The position numbers and the translations under genes were made by a program. The notes under the pieces are model-generated. The model ran no database searches and was not told the DNA's origin. It saw only the letters and a program-made list of their open reading frames with translations. 64,000 nucleotides of DNA from positions 62,001 to 126,000 of the forward strand of contig NZ_MVHD01000006.1 in the NCBI RefSeq assembly GCF_002086635.1, in the 5' to 3' direction. Numbering within the stretch: position 1 is the first letter of the stretch; each line of letters begins with the position of its first letter. The DNA is from Mycobacterium alsense (GTDB lineage Bacteria > Actinomycetota > Actinomycetes > Mycobacteriales > Mycobacteriaceae). Positions 27,632 to 38,213 of the stretch are shown here, in pieces.

Positions 27632-28351
27632 GTGTCGGTCTCGCGCCGTGACGTGCTGAAATTCGCCGCCGCGACCCCGGGTCTGTTAGGCCTGGGCATC
27701 GCGGCGGCCTCGCTGCACGCCGCTCCCGCGTCCGCGTCGCTCGGCACCCTGCTGGACTACGCCGCCGGGATCATCCCGGCCAGCGCGATCAGGGCCGCCG
27801 GGGCGGTGGGATCGATCCGGTACGTGTCCGACCGCCGGCCCGGCGGTAACTGGATGTTGGGCAAGCCGATTCAGGTCAGCGAGGCCCGCGACCTGAGCAG
27901 CAACGGGCTCAAGATCGTGTCGTGCTATCAGTACGGCAAGGGCGCCACCGCCGACTGGCTGGGCGGGGCCGGCGCGGGGATCAAGCACGCCCAGCGGGGG
28001 ATGCAGCTGCACGCCGCCGCCGGCGGTCCGGCGAACGCCCCGATCTACGCGTCCATCGACGACGACCCGTCATACGACCAGTACAAGCAGCAGATCGTGC
28101 CGTATCTACGGTCCTGGGAGTCGGTGATCGGGCATCAGCGCACCGGGGTGTACGCCAACTCGAAGACCATCGACTGGGCGCTGCACGACGGGCTGGGTTC
28201 GTACTTCTGGCAGCACAACTGGGGCTCCCCGAAGGGGTTCACCCATCCGGCCGCAAGTCTGCATCAGGTCGAGATCGACAAACGCAGCGTCGGCGGGGTC
28301 GGGGTGGACATCAACCAAATCCTCAAACCCCAATTCGGTCAGTGGGTCTAG
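27632..28351 (+). CDS. Tat-exported DUF1906 glycoside-hydrolase-like protein (Rv2525c homologue)
   Basis: 239 residues starting at GTG 27632. The N terminus is a twin-arginine signal: SRRDVLKFA, a hydrophobic stretch GLLGLGIAAASL, and an APASA cleavage site near residue 36. The mature part is a TIM-barrel DUF1906 domain with SIDDDPSYDQY, VGVYANSK-type TGVYANSKTIDW, and FWQHNWGSP. Length and sequence match M. tuberculosis Rv2525c, a known Tat substrate of the cell envelope, also located directly upstream of fas. It may bind or cut a cell-wall glycan, but activity has not been clear for the family. Confidence 0.95.
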   Translation: MSVSRRDVLKFAAATPGLLGLGIAAASLHAAPASASLGTLLDYAAGIIPASAIRAAGAVGSIRYVSDRRPGGNWMLGKPIQVSEARDLSSNGLKIVSCYQYGKGATADWLGGAGAGIKHAQRGMQLHAAAGGPANAPIYASIDDDPSYDQYKQQIVPYLRSWESVIGHQRTGVYANSKTIDWALHDGLGSYFWQHNWGSPKGFTHPAASLHQVEIDKRSVGGVGVDINQILKPQFGQWV

Positions 28352-28855
28352 GGGCCCGCGGCGGGCGCACTCCCAGCAAACACTCGTTCGCTGATTTTTC
28401 GGCGCCGCGGACCCTGGCGGTAGCACCGGCGCGGTGCCGACGACGCCTCAGCGGCCCGATTTTTTTCACATAACGATTTGATAACAATCGTGCTTTGATC
28501 AGGGCAGTTATGCCTACTCGACCGTAACCACCTACATGCAGCGGGTTTGTTCGCCGCGCCCGCGCGGCCGCTTCGGCGGGGTGTTACCCGGGACACGGTT
28601 ACCCATGCGTAGAACTCACCAGTAACCGTTCAACATGGAAAAAGGGCACCGATCCTTATGACACTCTTAGTACAGCCGATGCTGTCCGCCGCGCCGTTTG
28701 ATCCTCGCGGGCGGTGCGCCGACAACGCGGCGGCAAGCCGTCCTCCGGCTGTGATTCGACGCTGAACCACGCCGCATCGACTTAGACCGAGCACGTCCGC
28801 CCCCCGGGGGGCACGACGGGCCGAGACGCAAAAGAGGCATAGGGAGATACAGAAG
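28352..28855 (+). promoter_or_regulatory. fas upstream region with two inverted repeats
   Basis: 504 bp without a supported gene. It contains CGATT-n7-AATCG at 28474-28490 in an AT-rich stretch, and CGGTTAC (28596-28602) paired with GTAACCG (28622-28628) across 19 bp; GTGTTACC precedes the second repeat. Mycobacterial fas is known to be activated by the TetR-type FasR binding inverted repeats in its promoter, and these are the best candidates here; which one FasR uses cannot be decided by eye. The ribosome site GGAG lies 12 bases before the fas GTG. Confidence 0.5.
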
Positions 28856-31800
28856 GTGACGATCTACGAGCACGACCAGGGGACCCCAGCGCAGCGAGGG
28901 GACGGGTCACCGAGCGCAGCGAGGGGAGTGTCCGCTGACCGCGACGGGAGCCGCCCGCACGACACCCATGCTCTGGTCGACCGCCTGACGGCCGGTGAGC
29001 CCTACGCCGTGGCGTTCGGCGGCCAGGGCGGCGCCTGGCTGGAAAACCTCGAGGAACTGGTGTCGTCGGCCGGGATCGAATCCGACCTGGCGACGCTGGT
29101 GGGCGAGGCCGAACTGATGCTCGAGCCGGTGGCGAAAGAGCTCGTGGTGGTGCGTCCGATCGGCTTCCAACCGTTGAGCTGGGTGCGCGCGCTGGCGGCC
29201 GAGGACCCGATCCCGTCGGACAAGCACCTGACCTCCGCCGCGGTTTCCATCCCCGGCGTGCTGCTGACCCAGATCGCCGCCATACGCGCCCTCGCGCGGC
29301 AGGGCATGGACTGGGCGGCGACGCCGCCGGTGGCCGCGGTCGGGCATTCCCAGGGCGTGCTCGCCGTCGAGGCGTTTCAGGCGGCCGGCGCCCGCGACGC
29401 CGAACTGCTGGCGTTGGCGCAGCTCATCGGGGCGGCCGGCACGCTGGTGGCGCGCCGCCGCGGCATCTCGGTGCTGGGCGAGCGCTCGCCGATGGTGTCG
29501 GTGACCAACGCCGACCCGGACCGCATCCGCCGGCTGCTGGACGAGTTCGCGCAGGACGTGCGCACGGTGCTGCCGCCGGTGCTGTCCATCCGCAACGGCC
29601 GGCGGTCGGTGGTCATCACCGGCACCCCCGAGCAGTTGTCGCGGTTCGAGCTGTATTGCCAGCAGGTCTCCGACAAGGAAGCCGCCGACCGCAAGAACAA
29701 GGTCCGCGGCGGCGACGTCTTCGCCCCCGTCTTCGACCCGGTGCGGGTGGAGGTGGGCTTCCACACGCCGCGGCTGGCCGACGGCATCGACATCGTCGGG
29801 GGATGGGCCGAGAAGGTCGGCCTCGACGTCGCGCTGACCCGCAAGCTGACCGAGGCCATCTTGGTGGACGGTCTGGACTGGGTGGACGAGATCACGCGTG
29901 TTCACCAGGCCGGCGCGCGGTGGATCCTCGATCTGGGTCCCAGCGACATCCTCACCCGACTGACCGCACCGGTGATCCGCGGCCTCGGCATCGGCATCGT
30001 GCCCGCGGCCACCCGCGGCGGGCAGCGCAACCTCTTCACCGTCGGCGCCGTGCCCGAGGTCGCCCGGGCGTGGTCGACCTACGCCCCGACCGCGGTTCGC
30101 CTGCCCGACGGCCGGGTCAAGCTGTCGACGAAGTTCACCCGCCTGACAGGACGGTCGCCGATCCTGCTCGCGGGCATGACCCCGACCACCGTCGACGCCA
30201 AGATCGTCGCGGCCGCCGCCAACGCGGGGCACTGGGCCGAGCTGGCCGGTGGCGGGCAGGTCACCGAGGAGATCTTCGCCGACCGCATCGAGGAGCTCTC
30301 CCGCCTGCTCGAGCCCGGCCGCACCTATCAGTTCAACGCGCTGTTCCTCGACCCCTACCTGTGGAAGCTCCAGGTCGGCGGCAAGCGGCTGGTGCAGAAG
30401 GCCCGCCAGTCCGGCGCGGCGATCGACGGCCTGGTGATCAGCGCGGGCATTCCCGACCTCGAGGACGCCGTCGAGCTGATCGGCGAACTCAACGACGTCG
30501 GCATCAGCCACGTGGTGTTCAAGCCCGGCACGGTCGAGCAGATCCGCTCGGTCATCCGCATCGCGACCGAGGTCCCCACCAAGCCGGTGATCATGCACAT
30601 CGAGGGCGGGCGCGCCGGCGGGCATCACTCCTGGGAGGACCTCGACGACCTGTTGGTGGCCACCTATTCGGAATTGCGGTCGCGGCCCAACATCACCGTC
30701 TGCGTCGGCGGCGGCATCGGCACCCCCGAGCGGGCGGCCGAATACCTGTCCGGCCGCTGGGCGCAGGCCTACGGCTTCCCGTTGATGCCGATCGACGGCA
30801 TCCTGGTCGGCACCGCGGCGATGGCGACGCTGGAGTCCACCACGTCGCCGTCGGTCAAGCGGATGCTTGTCGAGACCAACGGCACCGACCAGTGGATCAG
30901 CGCCGGAAAAGCCCAGGGCGGCATGGCTTCCAGCCGCAGCCAGCTCGGCGCGGACATCCACGAGATCGACAACAGCGCCTCGCGTTGTGGCCGGCTGCTC
31001 GACGAGGTCGCCGGTGACGCCGAGGCGGTCGCCGAGCGGCGCGACGAGATCATCGCGGCGATGGCCAACACCGCCAAGCCGTACTTCGGCGACGTGGCGG
31101 AGATGACCTACCTGCAGTGGTTGCGGCGGTACGTCGAATTGGCCATCGGCGACGGCGATTCGACCGCGGACACCGCTTCGCCGGGCAGCCCCTGGCTGGC
31201 CGACACGTGGCGCGACCGGTTCGAGCAGATGCTCAAGCGCGCCGAAGCGCGTTTGCACCCCAAGGATTTCGGCCCGATCGAAACCGTCTTCAACGAGCCC
31301 GAACTGCTCGAGCACCCCGAACAGTGCATCGCCAGGCTGCTTTCGCACTACCCCGACGCCGAAACCGTGCAGCTGCACCCGGCCGACGTGCCGTTCTTCG
31401 TCACCCTGTGCAAGACGCTGGGCAAGCCGGTCAACTTCGTGCCCGTCATCGACAAGGACGTGCGGCGCTGGTGGCGCAGCGACTCGCTGTGGCAGGCGCA
31501 CGACGCCCGCTACGAGGCCGACCAGGTGTGCATCATCCCGGGCACCGCGTCGGTGGCCGGCATCACCCGGATGGACGAGCCCGTCGGCGAGCTGCTGGAC
31601 CGCTTCGAGCAGGCCGCCATCGACGAGGTGTTGTCCTCCGACGGGCAGCCCCGGCCCGTCACGTCGCGCCGGCTGGGCCGCGTCGACGTCACCGGACCGC
31701 TGGCCGTCGTGCTCGACGCCCCCGACGTGCAGTGGGCCGGCCGCACCACGACCAACCCCGTGCACCGCATCGGCGACCCGGCCGAGTGGCTCGTGCACGA

Positions 31801-34800
31801 AGGCTCTGACGGGCCCGAAAGCCGCCGCGCCACACACTCTTCCACCGGCGCGCGCCTGGAAAGCGCCGTCGGCGCGAACAATGAGCAGGTCGTGTTGAGC
31901 GTGCCGGTCTCCGGGGTGTGGGTCGACATCCCGTTCACCTTGCCCGCCAACACGATGGACGGCGGCATCCCGGTCGTCTCCAGCGAGGACGCCGCCACCG
32001 CCATGCGCGCGGTCCTGGCGATCGCCGCCGGCGTCGACGGCCCGGAGTTCCTGCCGGCGGTCACCGACGGGACGGCCACCGTGACGGTGGACTGGGATCC
32101 CGAGCGGGTCGCCGACCACACCGGCGTCACGGCCACCTTCGGGGAGCCGCTGGCGCCGAGCCTCACCACCGTTCCCGATGCGCTCGTCGGCCCTTGCTGG
32201 CCCGCCGTTTTCGCCGTGATCGGCTCGGCGGTCACCGACGACGGTGCCCAGGTGGTGGAGGGGCTGCTCAGCCTGGTGCACCTGGACCACGCCGCCCACG
32301 TGGTCGGCAAGCTGCCGACCGTGCGCGCGCAATTGGAAATCACCGCAACGGCTTCCCGCGCCGTCGACACGGACATGGGGCGGGTGGTCAGCGTCGCGGT
32401 GACGATCAAGGGCCCGGCCGCGGGTGACGGCTCCGCGGCCGAAGTCGTAGCCACGCTCCGTGAGCGTTTCGCGATCCTCGGCCGCACCGGCGGCGCCGAA
32501 CTCGCCGATCCGGTCCGGGCCGGCGGCGCGGTGTCGGAGAACGCGACGGACACCCCGCGTCGCCGCCGCCGCGACGTCAGGCTGACCGCGCCGGTCGACA
32601 TGCGGCCCTTCGCGGTCGTCTCCGGTGACCACAACCCCATCCACACCGATCGGTCGGCCGCCTTGCTGGCGGGCCTGGAATCACCGATCGTGCACGGCAT
32701 GTGGCTGTCGGCCGCCGCGCAGCACGCGGTGACCGCCACCGACGGCCAGGCCCGCCCACCGGCGCGGCTGATCGGCTGGACCGCGCGATTCTTGGGCATG
32801 GTGCGCCCGGGCGACGAGGTCGACTTCCGGGTCGACCGGGTGGGAATCGACCAGGGCGCAGAGGTTTTGGAGGTGGCCGCGCGCGTCGGCTCGGATCTGG
32901 TGATGTCGGCCACCGCGCGCCTGGCGTCCCCGAAGACGGTCTACGCGTTCCCCGGCCAGGGCATCCAGTACAAGGGCATGGGCATGGAGGTGCGGGCCCG
33001 GTCCAAGGCCGCCCGCAAGGTCTGGGACCAGGCCGACAAGTTCACCCGCGAGGCGCTCGGCTTCTCGGTCCTGCACGTGGTGCGCGACAACCCGACGAGC
33101 ATCATCGCCAGCGGGGTTCATTACAACCACCCCGACGGCGTGCTGTACCTGACGCAGTTCACTCAGGTCGCGATGGCGACCGTGGCCGCCGCGCAGGTGG
33201 CCGAGATGCGCGAGCAGGGCGCCTTCGTCGAAGACGCCATCGCCTGCGGCCACTCGGTGGGCGAGTACACCGCGCTGGCCTGTGTCAGCCGTGTGTTCGA
33301 ACTCGACGCGCTGCTCGAGGCCGTGTTCCACCGCGGGTCGAACATGCACGACATCGTGCCCCGCGACGAGATGGGCCGCTCCAACTACCGGTTGGCCGCG
33401 ATCCGGCCCTCGCAGATCGACCTGCCCGACGACAAGGTCACCGAGTTCGTCGACGAAATCGCCGAACGCACAGGCGAGTTTCTCGAGATCGTGAACTTCA
33501 ACCTGCGCGGCTCGCAATACGCGATCGCCGGCACCGTGCGCGGTCTGGAGGCGCTGGAAGCCGAGGTGGAGCGGCGCCGTGAGATCACCGGTGGCAAGCG
33601 CTCCTTCATTCTGGTGCCGGGCATCGACGTGCCGTTCCACTCGCGGGTGCTGCGGGTGGGTGTGGCCGACTTCCGCCGGTCACTCGAGCGGCTCATGCCG
33701 CACGGCAAGGATCCCGACCTGATCGTCGGGCGCTACATCCCCAACCTGGTGCCGCGGCCGTTCTCGCTGGATCGCGACTTCATCCAGGAGATCCGGGACC
33801 TAGTTCCCGCCGAGCCGCTCGACGAGATCCTCGCCGACTACGACACCTGGCGCAACGAGCGCCCGCGCGAGATGGCGCGAAAGATCTTCATCGAGTTGCT
33901 GGCCTGGCAGTTCGCCAGCCCGGTGCGCTGGATCGAGACCCAGGACCTGCTGTTCACCGAGGAGGCCGCCGGCGGGCTGGGCGTGGAGCGGTTCGTCGAG
34001 ATCGGCGTGAAGTCGTCGCCCACGGTCGCGGGCCTGGCCACCAACACCCTCAAGCTTCCCGAATACGCCCACAGCACAGTGGAAGTGCTCAACGCCGAGC
34101 GCGACGCCGCCGTGCTGTTCGCCACCGACACCGACCCGGAGCCGGAGCCGGAGGCCGAGGATGAGGTAGCCGCGGACCCGGTGGCCGAGTCGATGCCGAC
34201 CGAGCCTGCCGCCACCGCACCGGCACCGGCGCCGAGCGCCCCTTCGGGTGCCGCGCGGCCGGACGACATCGCGTTCGACGCCGCGGACGCCACGCTGGCG
34301 CTGATCGCGCTGTCGGCCAAGATGCGCATCGACCAGATCGAGGAGCTGGACTCGATCGAGTCCATCACCGACGGCGCGTCGTCGCGGCGCAACCAGCTGC
34401 TGGTGGACCTTGGTTCGGAGCTGAACCTGGGCGCCATCGACGGGGCCGCCGAGGCCGACCTGGCCGGGCTGCGTTCGCAGGTGACCAAGCTGGCCCGCAC
34501 CTACAAGCCTTTCGGCCCAGTGCTTTCCGACGCGATCAACGATCAGCTGAGGACGGTCCTCGGCCCCTCGGGCAAGCGGCCCGCCGCCATCGCCGAACGG
34601 GTCACCAAGGCGTGGGAGCTGGGCGAGGGCTGGGCCAAGCACGTCATGGTCGAGGTCGCGCTGGGCACCCGCGAGGGCACCAGCGTTCGCGGCGGTGGCA
34701 TGGGGCACCTGCACGAGGGCGCGCTGACCGACGCCGCATCCGTCGACAAGGTCATCGACGCCGCGGTCACCTCGGTGGCCGCCCGGCGCGGCATCGCGGT

Positions 34801-37800
34801 GGCGCTGCCGTCGACGGGTGGTGGCGGCGGTGCGACCATCGACGCGGCCGCGCTGAGCGAATTCACCGACCAGATCACCGGCCGCGACGGCGTGCTGGCG
34901 TCCGCGGCCCGGCTGGTGCTGGGGCAGCTGGGCCTGGACGACCCGGTCAGTGTGTCACCGGCGGCCACCGACGCCGAGCTCATCGACCTGGTCACCGCCG
35001 AATTGGGTTCGGACTGGCCACGTTTGGTGGCGCCGGTGTTCGACGCCAAGAAGGCCGTCGTCTTCGACGACCGGTGGGCCAGCGCCCGTGAGGACCTGGT
35101 CAAGCTGTGGCTGACCGACGAGGGCGACATCGACGCCGACTGGGTGCGCCTGTCGGAGCGGTTCGAGGGCGCCGGCCACGTCGTCGCCAACCAGGCCACC
35201 TGGTGGCAGGGCAAGTCGCTGGCGGCCGGCCGCCAGATCCACGCGTCGCTGTACGGCCGCATCGCCGCCGGTGCGGAGAACCCGGATCCCGGCCCGCACA
35301 GCAGCGAGGTCGCCGTGGTGACGGGCGCGTCCAAGGGCTCGATCGCGGCGTCCGTGGTGGCGCGGCTGCTCGACGGCGGCGCCACCGTGGTCGCCACAAC
35401 GTCCAGGCTCGACGACGAGCGGCTGGCCTTCTACCGCGGCCTGTACCGCGACCACGCCCGCTACGGCGCCGCGCTGTGGGTCGTCGCGGCCAACATGGCC
35501 TCCTACTCCGACATCGACGCCCTAGTCGAGTGGGTAGGCACCGAGCAAACCGAAAGCCTTGGGCCGCAGTCGATCCACATCAAGGACGCGCAAACGCCGA
35601 CGCTGCTGTTTCCGTTCGCGGCGCCCCGCGTCGCGGGCGATCTGTCCGAGGCCGGCTCCCGCTCCGAGATGGAGATGAAGGTGCTGCTGTGGGCCGTGCA
35701 GCGGTTGGTCGGCGGGCTGTCGAAGATCGGCGCCGAGCGCGACATCGCGTCGCGGCTGCACGTGGTGCTGCCCGGCTCGCCCAACCGGGGGATGTTCGGC
35801 GGTGACGGCGCCTACGGCGAGGCGAAGTCGGCGCTGGACGCGCTGGTGAGCCGCTGGCACGCCGAGTCGTCGTGGGCGGCGCGGGTCAGCCTGGTGCACG
35901 CGCTGATCGGCTGGACTCGCGGCACCGGGCTGATGGGCCACAACGACGCCATCGTCAGCGCCGTGGAAGAGGCCGGGGTCACCACCTACTCGACCGACGA
36001 GATGGCGGGCCTGCTGCTGAGCCTGTGCGACGTGGAATCCAAGGTGGCCGCGGCCATTTCACCGATCGAGGCGGATCTGACCGGCGGGCTGGCCGAGGCC
36101 GACCTCGACATGGCCGAGCTGGCGGCCAAGGCGCGCGAGGAGATGACGTCGGAGGCCGCCGAGGCCGACGACGCTCACGCCGAGGGCACCATCGCGGCCC
36201 TGCCGTCGCCGCCGCGCGGACACCGCCCCGCACCGCCACCGGAGTGGGCCGACCTCGACGTCGACCCCGCCGACCTGGTGGTGATCGTCGGCGGCGCCGA
36301 ACTCGGCCCGTACGGCTCGTCGCGCACCCGCTTCGAAATGGAGGTCGACAACGAGCTGTCGGCGGCCGGTGTCCTGGAGCTGGCCTGGACCACCGGCTTG
36401 ATCCGCTGGGAAGACGATCCCCAACCCGGTTGGTACGACACCGAATCCGGCGAACTGGTCGACGAGGCCGAGCTGGTCGAGCGCTACCACGACACCGTCG
36501 TCGAGCGTTGCGGCATCCGTGAGTTCGTCGACGACGGCGCGATCGACCCCGACCACGCGTCGCCGTTGCTGGTGTCGGTGTTTTTGGACAAGGACTTCGC
36601 GTTCGTGGTGTCCTCGGAGGCCGATGCCCGCGCCTTCGTCGAGTTCGACCCGGAGCACACCGTCATCCGCCCGGTGCCCGACTCCAGCGACTGGCAGGTC
36701 ATCCGCAAGGCGGGCACCGAGATTCGGGTGCCGCGCAAGACCAAGCTGTCGCGCGTCGTCGGCGGCCAGGTCCCGACCGGGTTCGACCCGACCGTGTGGG
36801 GCATCAGCCCCGACATGGCCAGTTCCATTGACCGGCTTGCGGTGTGGAACATCGTGGCGACCGTCGACGCGTTCCTGTCGGCCGGTTTCACCCCGGCCGA
36901 GGTGATGCGCTACGTGCACCCGAGCATGGTGGCCAACACCATGGGGACCGGCATGGGCGGTGGCACCTCGATGCAGACGATGTACCACGGCAACCTGCTG
37001 GGCCGTAACAAGCCCAACGACATCTTCCAGGAAGTCCTGCCGAATATCGTTGCCGCGCACGTGGTTCAGTCCTACATCGGCAGCTACGGCGCGATGATCC
37101 ACCCGGTCGCCGCGTGCGCGACGGCCGCGGTGTCGGTCGAGGAGGGTGTCGACAAGATCCGGCTGGGCAAGGCCGAGATGGTGGTGGCCGGCGGCATCGA
37201 CGACCTGACGCTGGAGGGCATCATCGGCTTCGGTGACATGGCGGCCACCGCCGACACCGGGATGATGCGCGGCCGGGGCATCCACGACTCGAAGTTCTCC
37301 CGGCCGAACGACCGGCGCCGGCTGGGCTTCGTGGAGGCCCAGGGCGGCGGGACGATACTGCTGGCCCGTGGCGACCTCGCGCTCAAGATGGGCCTGCCGG
37401 TGCTGGCGGTGGTCGGCTTCGCGCAGTCCTTCGGCGACGGCGTGCACACCTCGATCCCCGCGCCCGGCCTCGGTGCGCTGGGCGCCGGTCGCGGCGGCAA
37501 GGATTCGCCGCTGGCGCGGGCGCTGGCCAAGCTGGGGGTGACCGCCGACGACATCGCGGTGGTCTCCAAGCACGACACGTCGACGCTGGCCAACGACACC
37601 AACGAGACCGAGCTGCATGAGCGGCTCGCTGACTCGTTGGGCCGCTCCTCGGGCGCGCCGCTGTTCGTGGTGTCGCAGAAGAGCCTCACCGGGCACGCCA
37701 AGGGCGGCGCGGCGGTCTTCCAGATGATGGGCGTGTGCCAGATGCTGCGCGACGGGGTCATCCCGCCCAACCGCAGCCTGGATTGCGTCGACGACGAGCT

Positions 37801-38185
37801 GGCCGGGTCGGCCCACTTCGTGTGGGTGCGCGAGACCCTGCGCCTCGGGGATAGGTTCCCGCTCAAGGCCGGAATAGTGACCAGCCTCGGGTTCGGGCAC
37901 GTGTCCGGGCTGGTCGCGCTGGTGCACCCGCAGGCGTTCATCGCGGCGCTGGATCCGGAGCAGCGCGCGGATTACCGGCGGCGCGCCGACGCGCGGCTGC
38001 TGGCCGGTCAGCGGCGGCTGGTGTCGGCCATCGCGGGCGGACCGCCGATGTACGAGCGGCCGCCGGACCGCCGCTTCGACCAGCACGCGCCGGAGAAGCG
38101 CCAGGAGGCGGCGATGCTGCTGAACCCGGCCGCCCGGCTGGACGACGGCGACGTCTACGGGGCCAACCAGGTCGCTGCACGATGA
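28856..38185 (+). CDS. fas: Type I fatty acid synthase (FAS-I)
   Basis: 3109 residues, one multidomain chain (Rv2524c homologue). In order: acetyl transferase (GHSQG serine near 163), enoyl reductase (LLAGMTPTTVDAK near 435; HHSWEDLDD near 595), MaoC-type dehydratase (SGDHNPIHTD near 1255), malonyl/palmitoyl transferase (GHSVGEYTAL near 1465), ACP (phosphopantetheine serine in DGASSRR near 1840), ketoreductase (VVTGASKGSIAASVVA near 2150), and ketosynthase (Cys in AACATAA near 2752, His in SKHDTSTLAND near 2904, SLTGHAKGG near 2945). It makes the C16-C26 acyl-CoAs used for membrane lipids and mycolic acids. The N terminus has about 12 extra residues containing a 15-bp direct repeat. acpS follows 28 bp later. 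Confidence 0.99.
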   Translation: MTIYEHDQGTPAQRGDGSPSAARGVSADRDGSRPHDTHALVDRLTAGEPYAVAFGGQGGAWLENLEELVSSAGIESDLATLVGEAELMLEPVAKELVVVRPIGFQPLSWVRALAAEDPIPSDKHLTSAAVSIPGVLLTQIAAIRALARQGMDWAATPPVAAVGHSQGVLAVEAFQAAGARDAELLALAQLIGAAGTLVARRRGISVLGERSPMVSVTNADPDRIRRLLDEFAQDVRTVLPPVLSIRNGRRSVVITGTPEQLSRFELYCQQVSDKEAADRKNKVRGGDVFAPVFDPVRVEVGFHTPRLADGIDIVGGWAEKVGLDVALTRKLTEAILVDGLDWVDEITRVHQAGARWILDLGPSDILTRLTAPVIRGLGIGIVPAATRGGQRNLFTVGAVPEVARAWSTYAPTAVRLPDGRVKLSTKFTRLTGRSPILLAGMTPTTVDAKIVAAAANAGHWAELAGGGQVTEEIFADRIEELSRLLEPGRTYQFNALFLDPYLWKLQVGGKRLVQKARQSGAAIDGLVISAGIPDLEDAVELIGELNDVGISHVVFKPGTVEQIRSVIRIATEVPTKPVIMHIEGGRAGGHHSWEDLDDLLVATYSELRSRPNITVCVGGGIGTPERAAEYLSGRWAQAYGFPLMPIDGILVGTAAMATLESTTSPSVKRMLVETNGTDQWISAGKAQGGMASSRSQLGADIHEIDNSASRCGRLLDEVAGDAEAVAERRDEIIAAMANTAKPYFGDVAEMTYLQWLRRYVELAIGDGDSTADTASPGSPWLADTWRDRFEQMLKRAEARLHPKDFGPIETVFNEPELLEHPEQCIARLLSHYPDAETVQLHPADVPFFVTLCKTLGKPVNFVPVIDKDVRRWWRSDSLWQAHDARYEADQVCIIPGTASVAGITRMDEPVGELLDRFEQAAIDEVLSSDGQPRPVTSRRLGRVDVTGPLAVVLDAPDVQWAGRTTTNPVHRIGDPAEWLVHEGSDGPESRRATHSSTGARLESAVGANNEQVVLSVPVSGVWVDIPFTLPANTMDGGIPVVSSEDAATAMRAVLAIAAGVDGPEFLPAVTDGTATVTVDWDPERVADHTGVTATFGEPLAPSLTTVPDALVGPCWPAVFAVIGSAVTDDGAQVVEGLLSLVHLDHAAHVVGKLPTVRAQLEITATASRAVDTDMGRVVSVAVTIKGPAAGDGSAAEVVATLRERFAILGRTGGAELADPVRAGGAVSENATDTPRRRRRDVRLTAPVDMRPFAVVSGDHNPIHTDRSAALLAGLESPIVHGMWLSAAAQHAVTATDGQARPPARLIGWTARFLGMVRPGDEVDFRVDRVGIDQGAEVLEVAARVGSDLVMSATARLASPKTVYAFPGQGIQYKGMGMEVRARSKAARKVWDQADKFTREALGFSVLHVVRDNPTSIIASGVHYNHPDGVLYLTQFTQVAMATVAAAQVAEMREQGAFVEDAIACGHSVGEYTALACVSRVFELDALLEAVFHRGSNMHDIVPRDEMGRSNYRLAAIRPSQIDLPDDKVTEFVDEIAERTGEFLEIVNFNLRGSQYAIAGTVRGLEALEAEVERRREITGGKRSFILVPGIDVPFHSRVLRVGVADFRRSLERLMPHGKDPDLIVGRYIPNLVPRPFSLDRDFIQEIRDLVPAEPLDEILADYDTWRNERPREMARKIFIELLAWQFASPVRWIETQDLLFTEEAAGGLGVERFVEIGVKSSPTVAGLATNTLKLPEYAHSTVEVLNAERDAAVLFATDTDPEPEPEAEDEVAADPVAESMPTEPAATAPAPAPSAPSGAARPDDIAFDAADATLALIALSAKMRIDQIEELDSIESITDGASSRRNQLLVDLGSELNLGAIDGAAEADLAGLRSQVTKLARTYKPFGPVLSDAINDQLRTVLGPSGKRPAAIAERVTKAWELGEGWAKHVMVEVALGTREGTSVRGGGMGHLHEGALTDAASVDKVIDAAVTSVAARRGIAVALPSTGGGGGATIDAAALSEFTDQITGRDGVLASAARLVLGQLGLDDPVSVSPAATDAELIDLVTAELGSDWPRLVAPVFDAKKAVVFDDRWASAREDLVKLWLTDEGDIDADWVRLSERFEGAGHVVANQATWWQGKSLAAGRQIHASLYGRIAAGAENPDPGPHSSEVAVVTGASKGSIAASVVARLLDGGATVVATTSRLDDERLAFYRGLYRDHARYGAALWVVAANMASYSDIDALVEWVGTEQTESLGPQSIHIKDAQTPTLLFPFAAPRVAGDLSEAGSRSEMEMKVLLWAVQRLVGGLSKIGAERDIASRLHVVLPGSPNRGMFGGDGAYGEAKSALDALVSRWHAESSWAARVSLVHALIGWTRGTGLMGHNDAIVSAVEEAGVTTYSTDEMAGLLLSLCDVESKVAAAISPIEADLTGGLAEADLDMAELAAKAREEMTSEAAEADDAHAEGTIAALPSPPRGHRPAPPPEWADLDVDPADLVVIVGGAELGPYGSSRTRFEMEVDNELSAAGVLELAWTTGLIRWEDDPQPGWYDTESGELVDEAELVERYHDTVVERCGIREFVDDGAIDPDHASPLLVSVFLDKDFAFVVSSEADARAFVEFDPEHTVIRPVPDSSDWQVIRKAGTEIRVPRKTKLSRVVGGQVPTGFDPTVWGISPDMASSIDRLAVWNIVATVDAFLSAGFTPAEVMRYVHPSMVANTMGTGMGGGTSMQTMYHGNLLGRNKPNDIFQEVLPNIVAAHVVQSYIGSYGAMIHPVAACATAAVSVEEGVDKIRLGKAEMVVAGGIDDLTLEGIIGFGDMAATADTGMMRGRGIHDSKFSRPNDRRRLGFVEAQGGGTILLARGDLALKMGLPVLAVVGFAQSFGDGVHTSIPAPGLGALGAGRGGKDSPLARALAKLGVTADDIAVVSKHDTSTLANDTNETELHERLADSLGRSSGAPLFVVSQKSLTGHAKGGAAVFQMMGVCQMLRDGVIPPNRSLDCVDDELAGSAHFVWVRETLRLGDRFPLKAGIVTSLGFGHVSGLVALVHPQAFIAALDPEQRADYRRRADARLLAGQRRLVSAIAGGPPMYERPPDRRFDQHAPEKRQEAAMLLNPAARLDDGDVYGANQVAAR

Positions 38186-38213
38186 TTCGGCGCATCCGTT
38201 AGCCTTCCGACCC

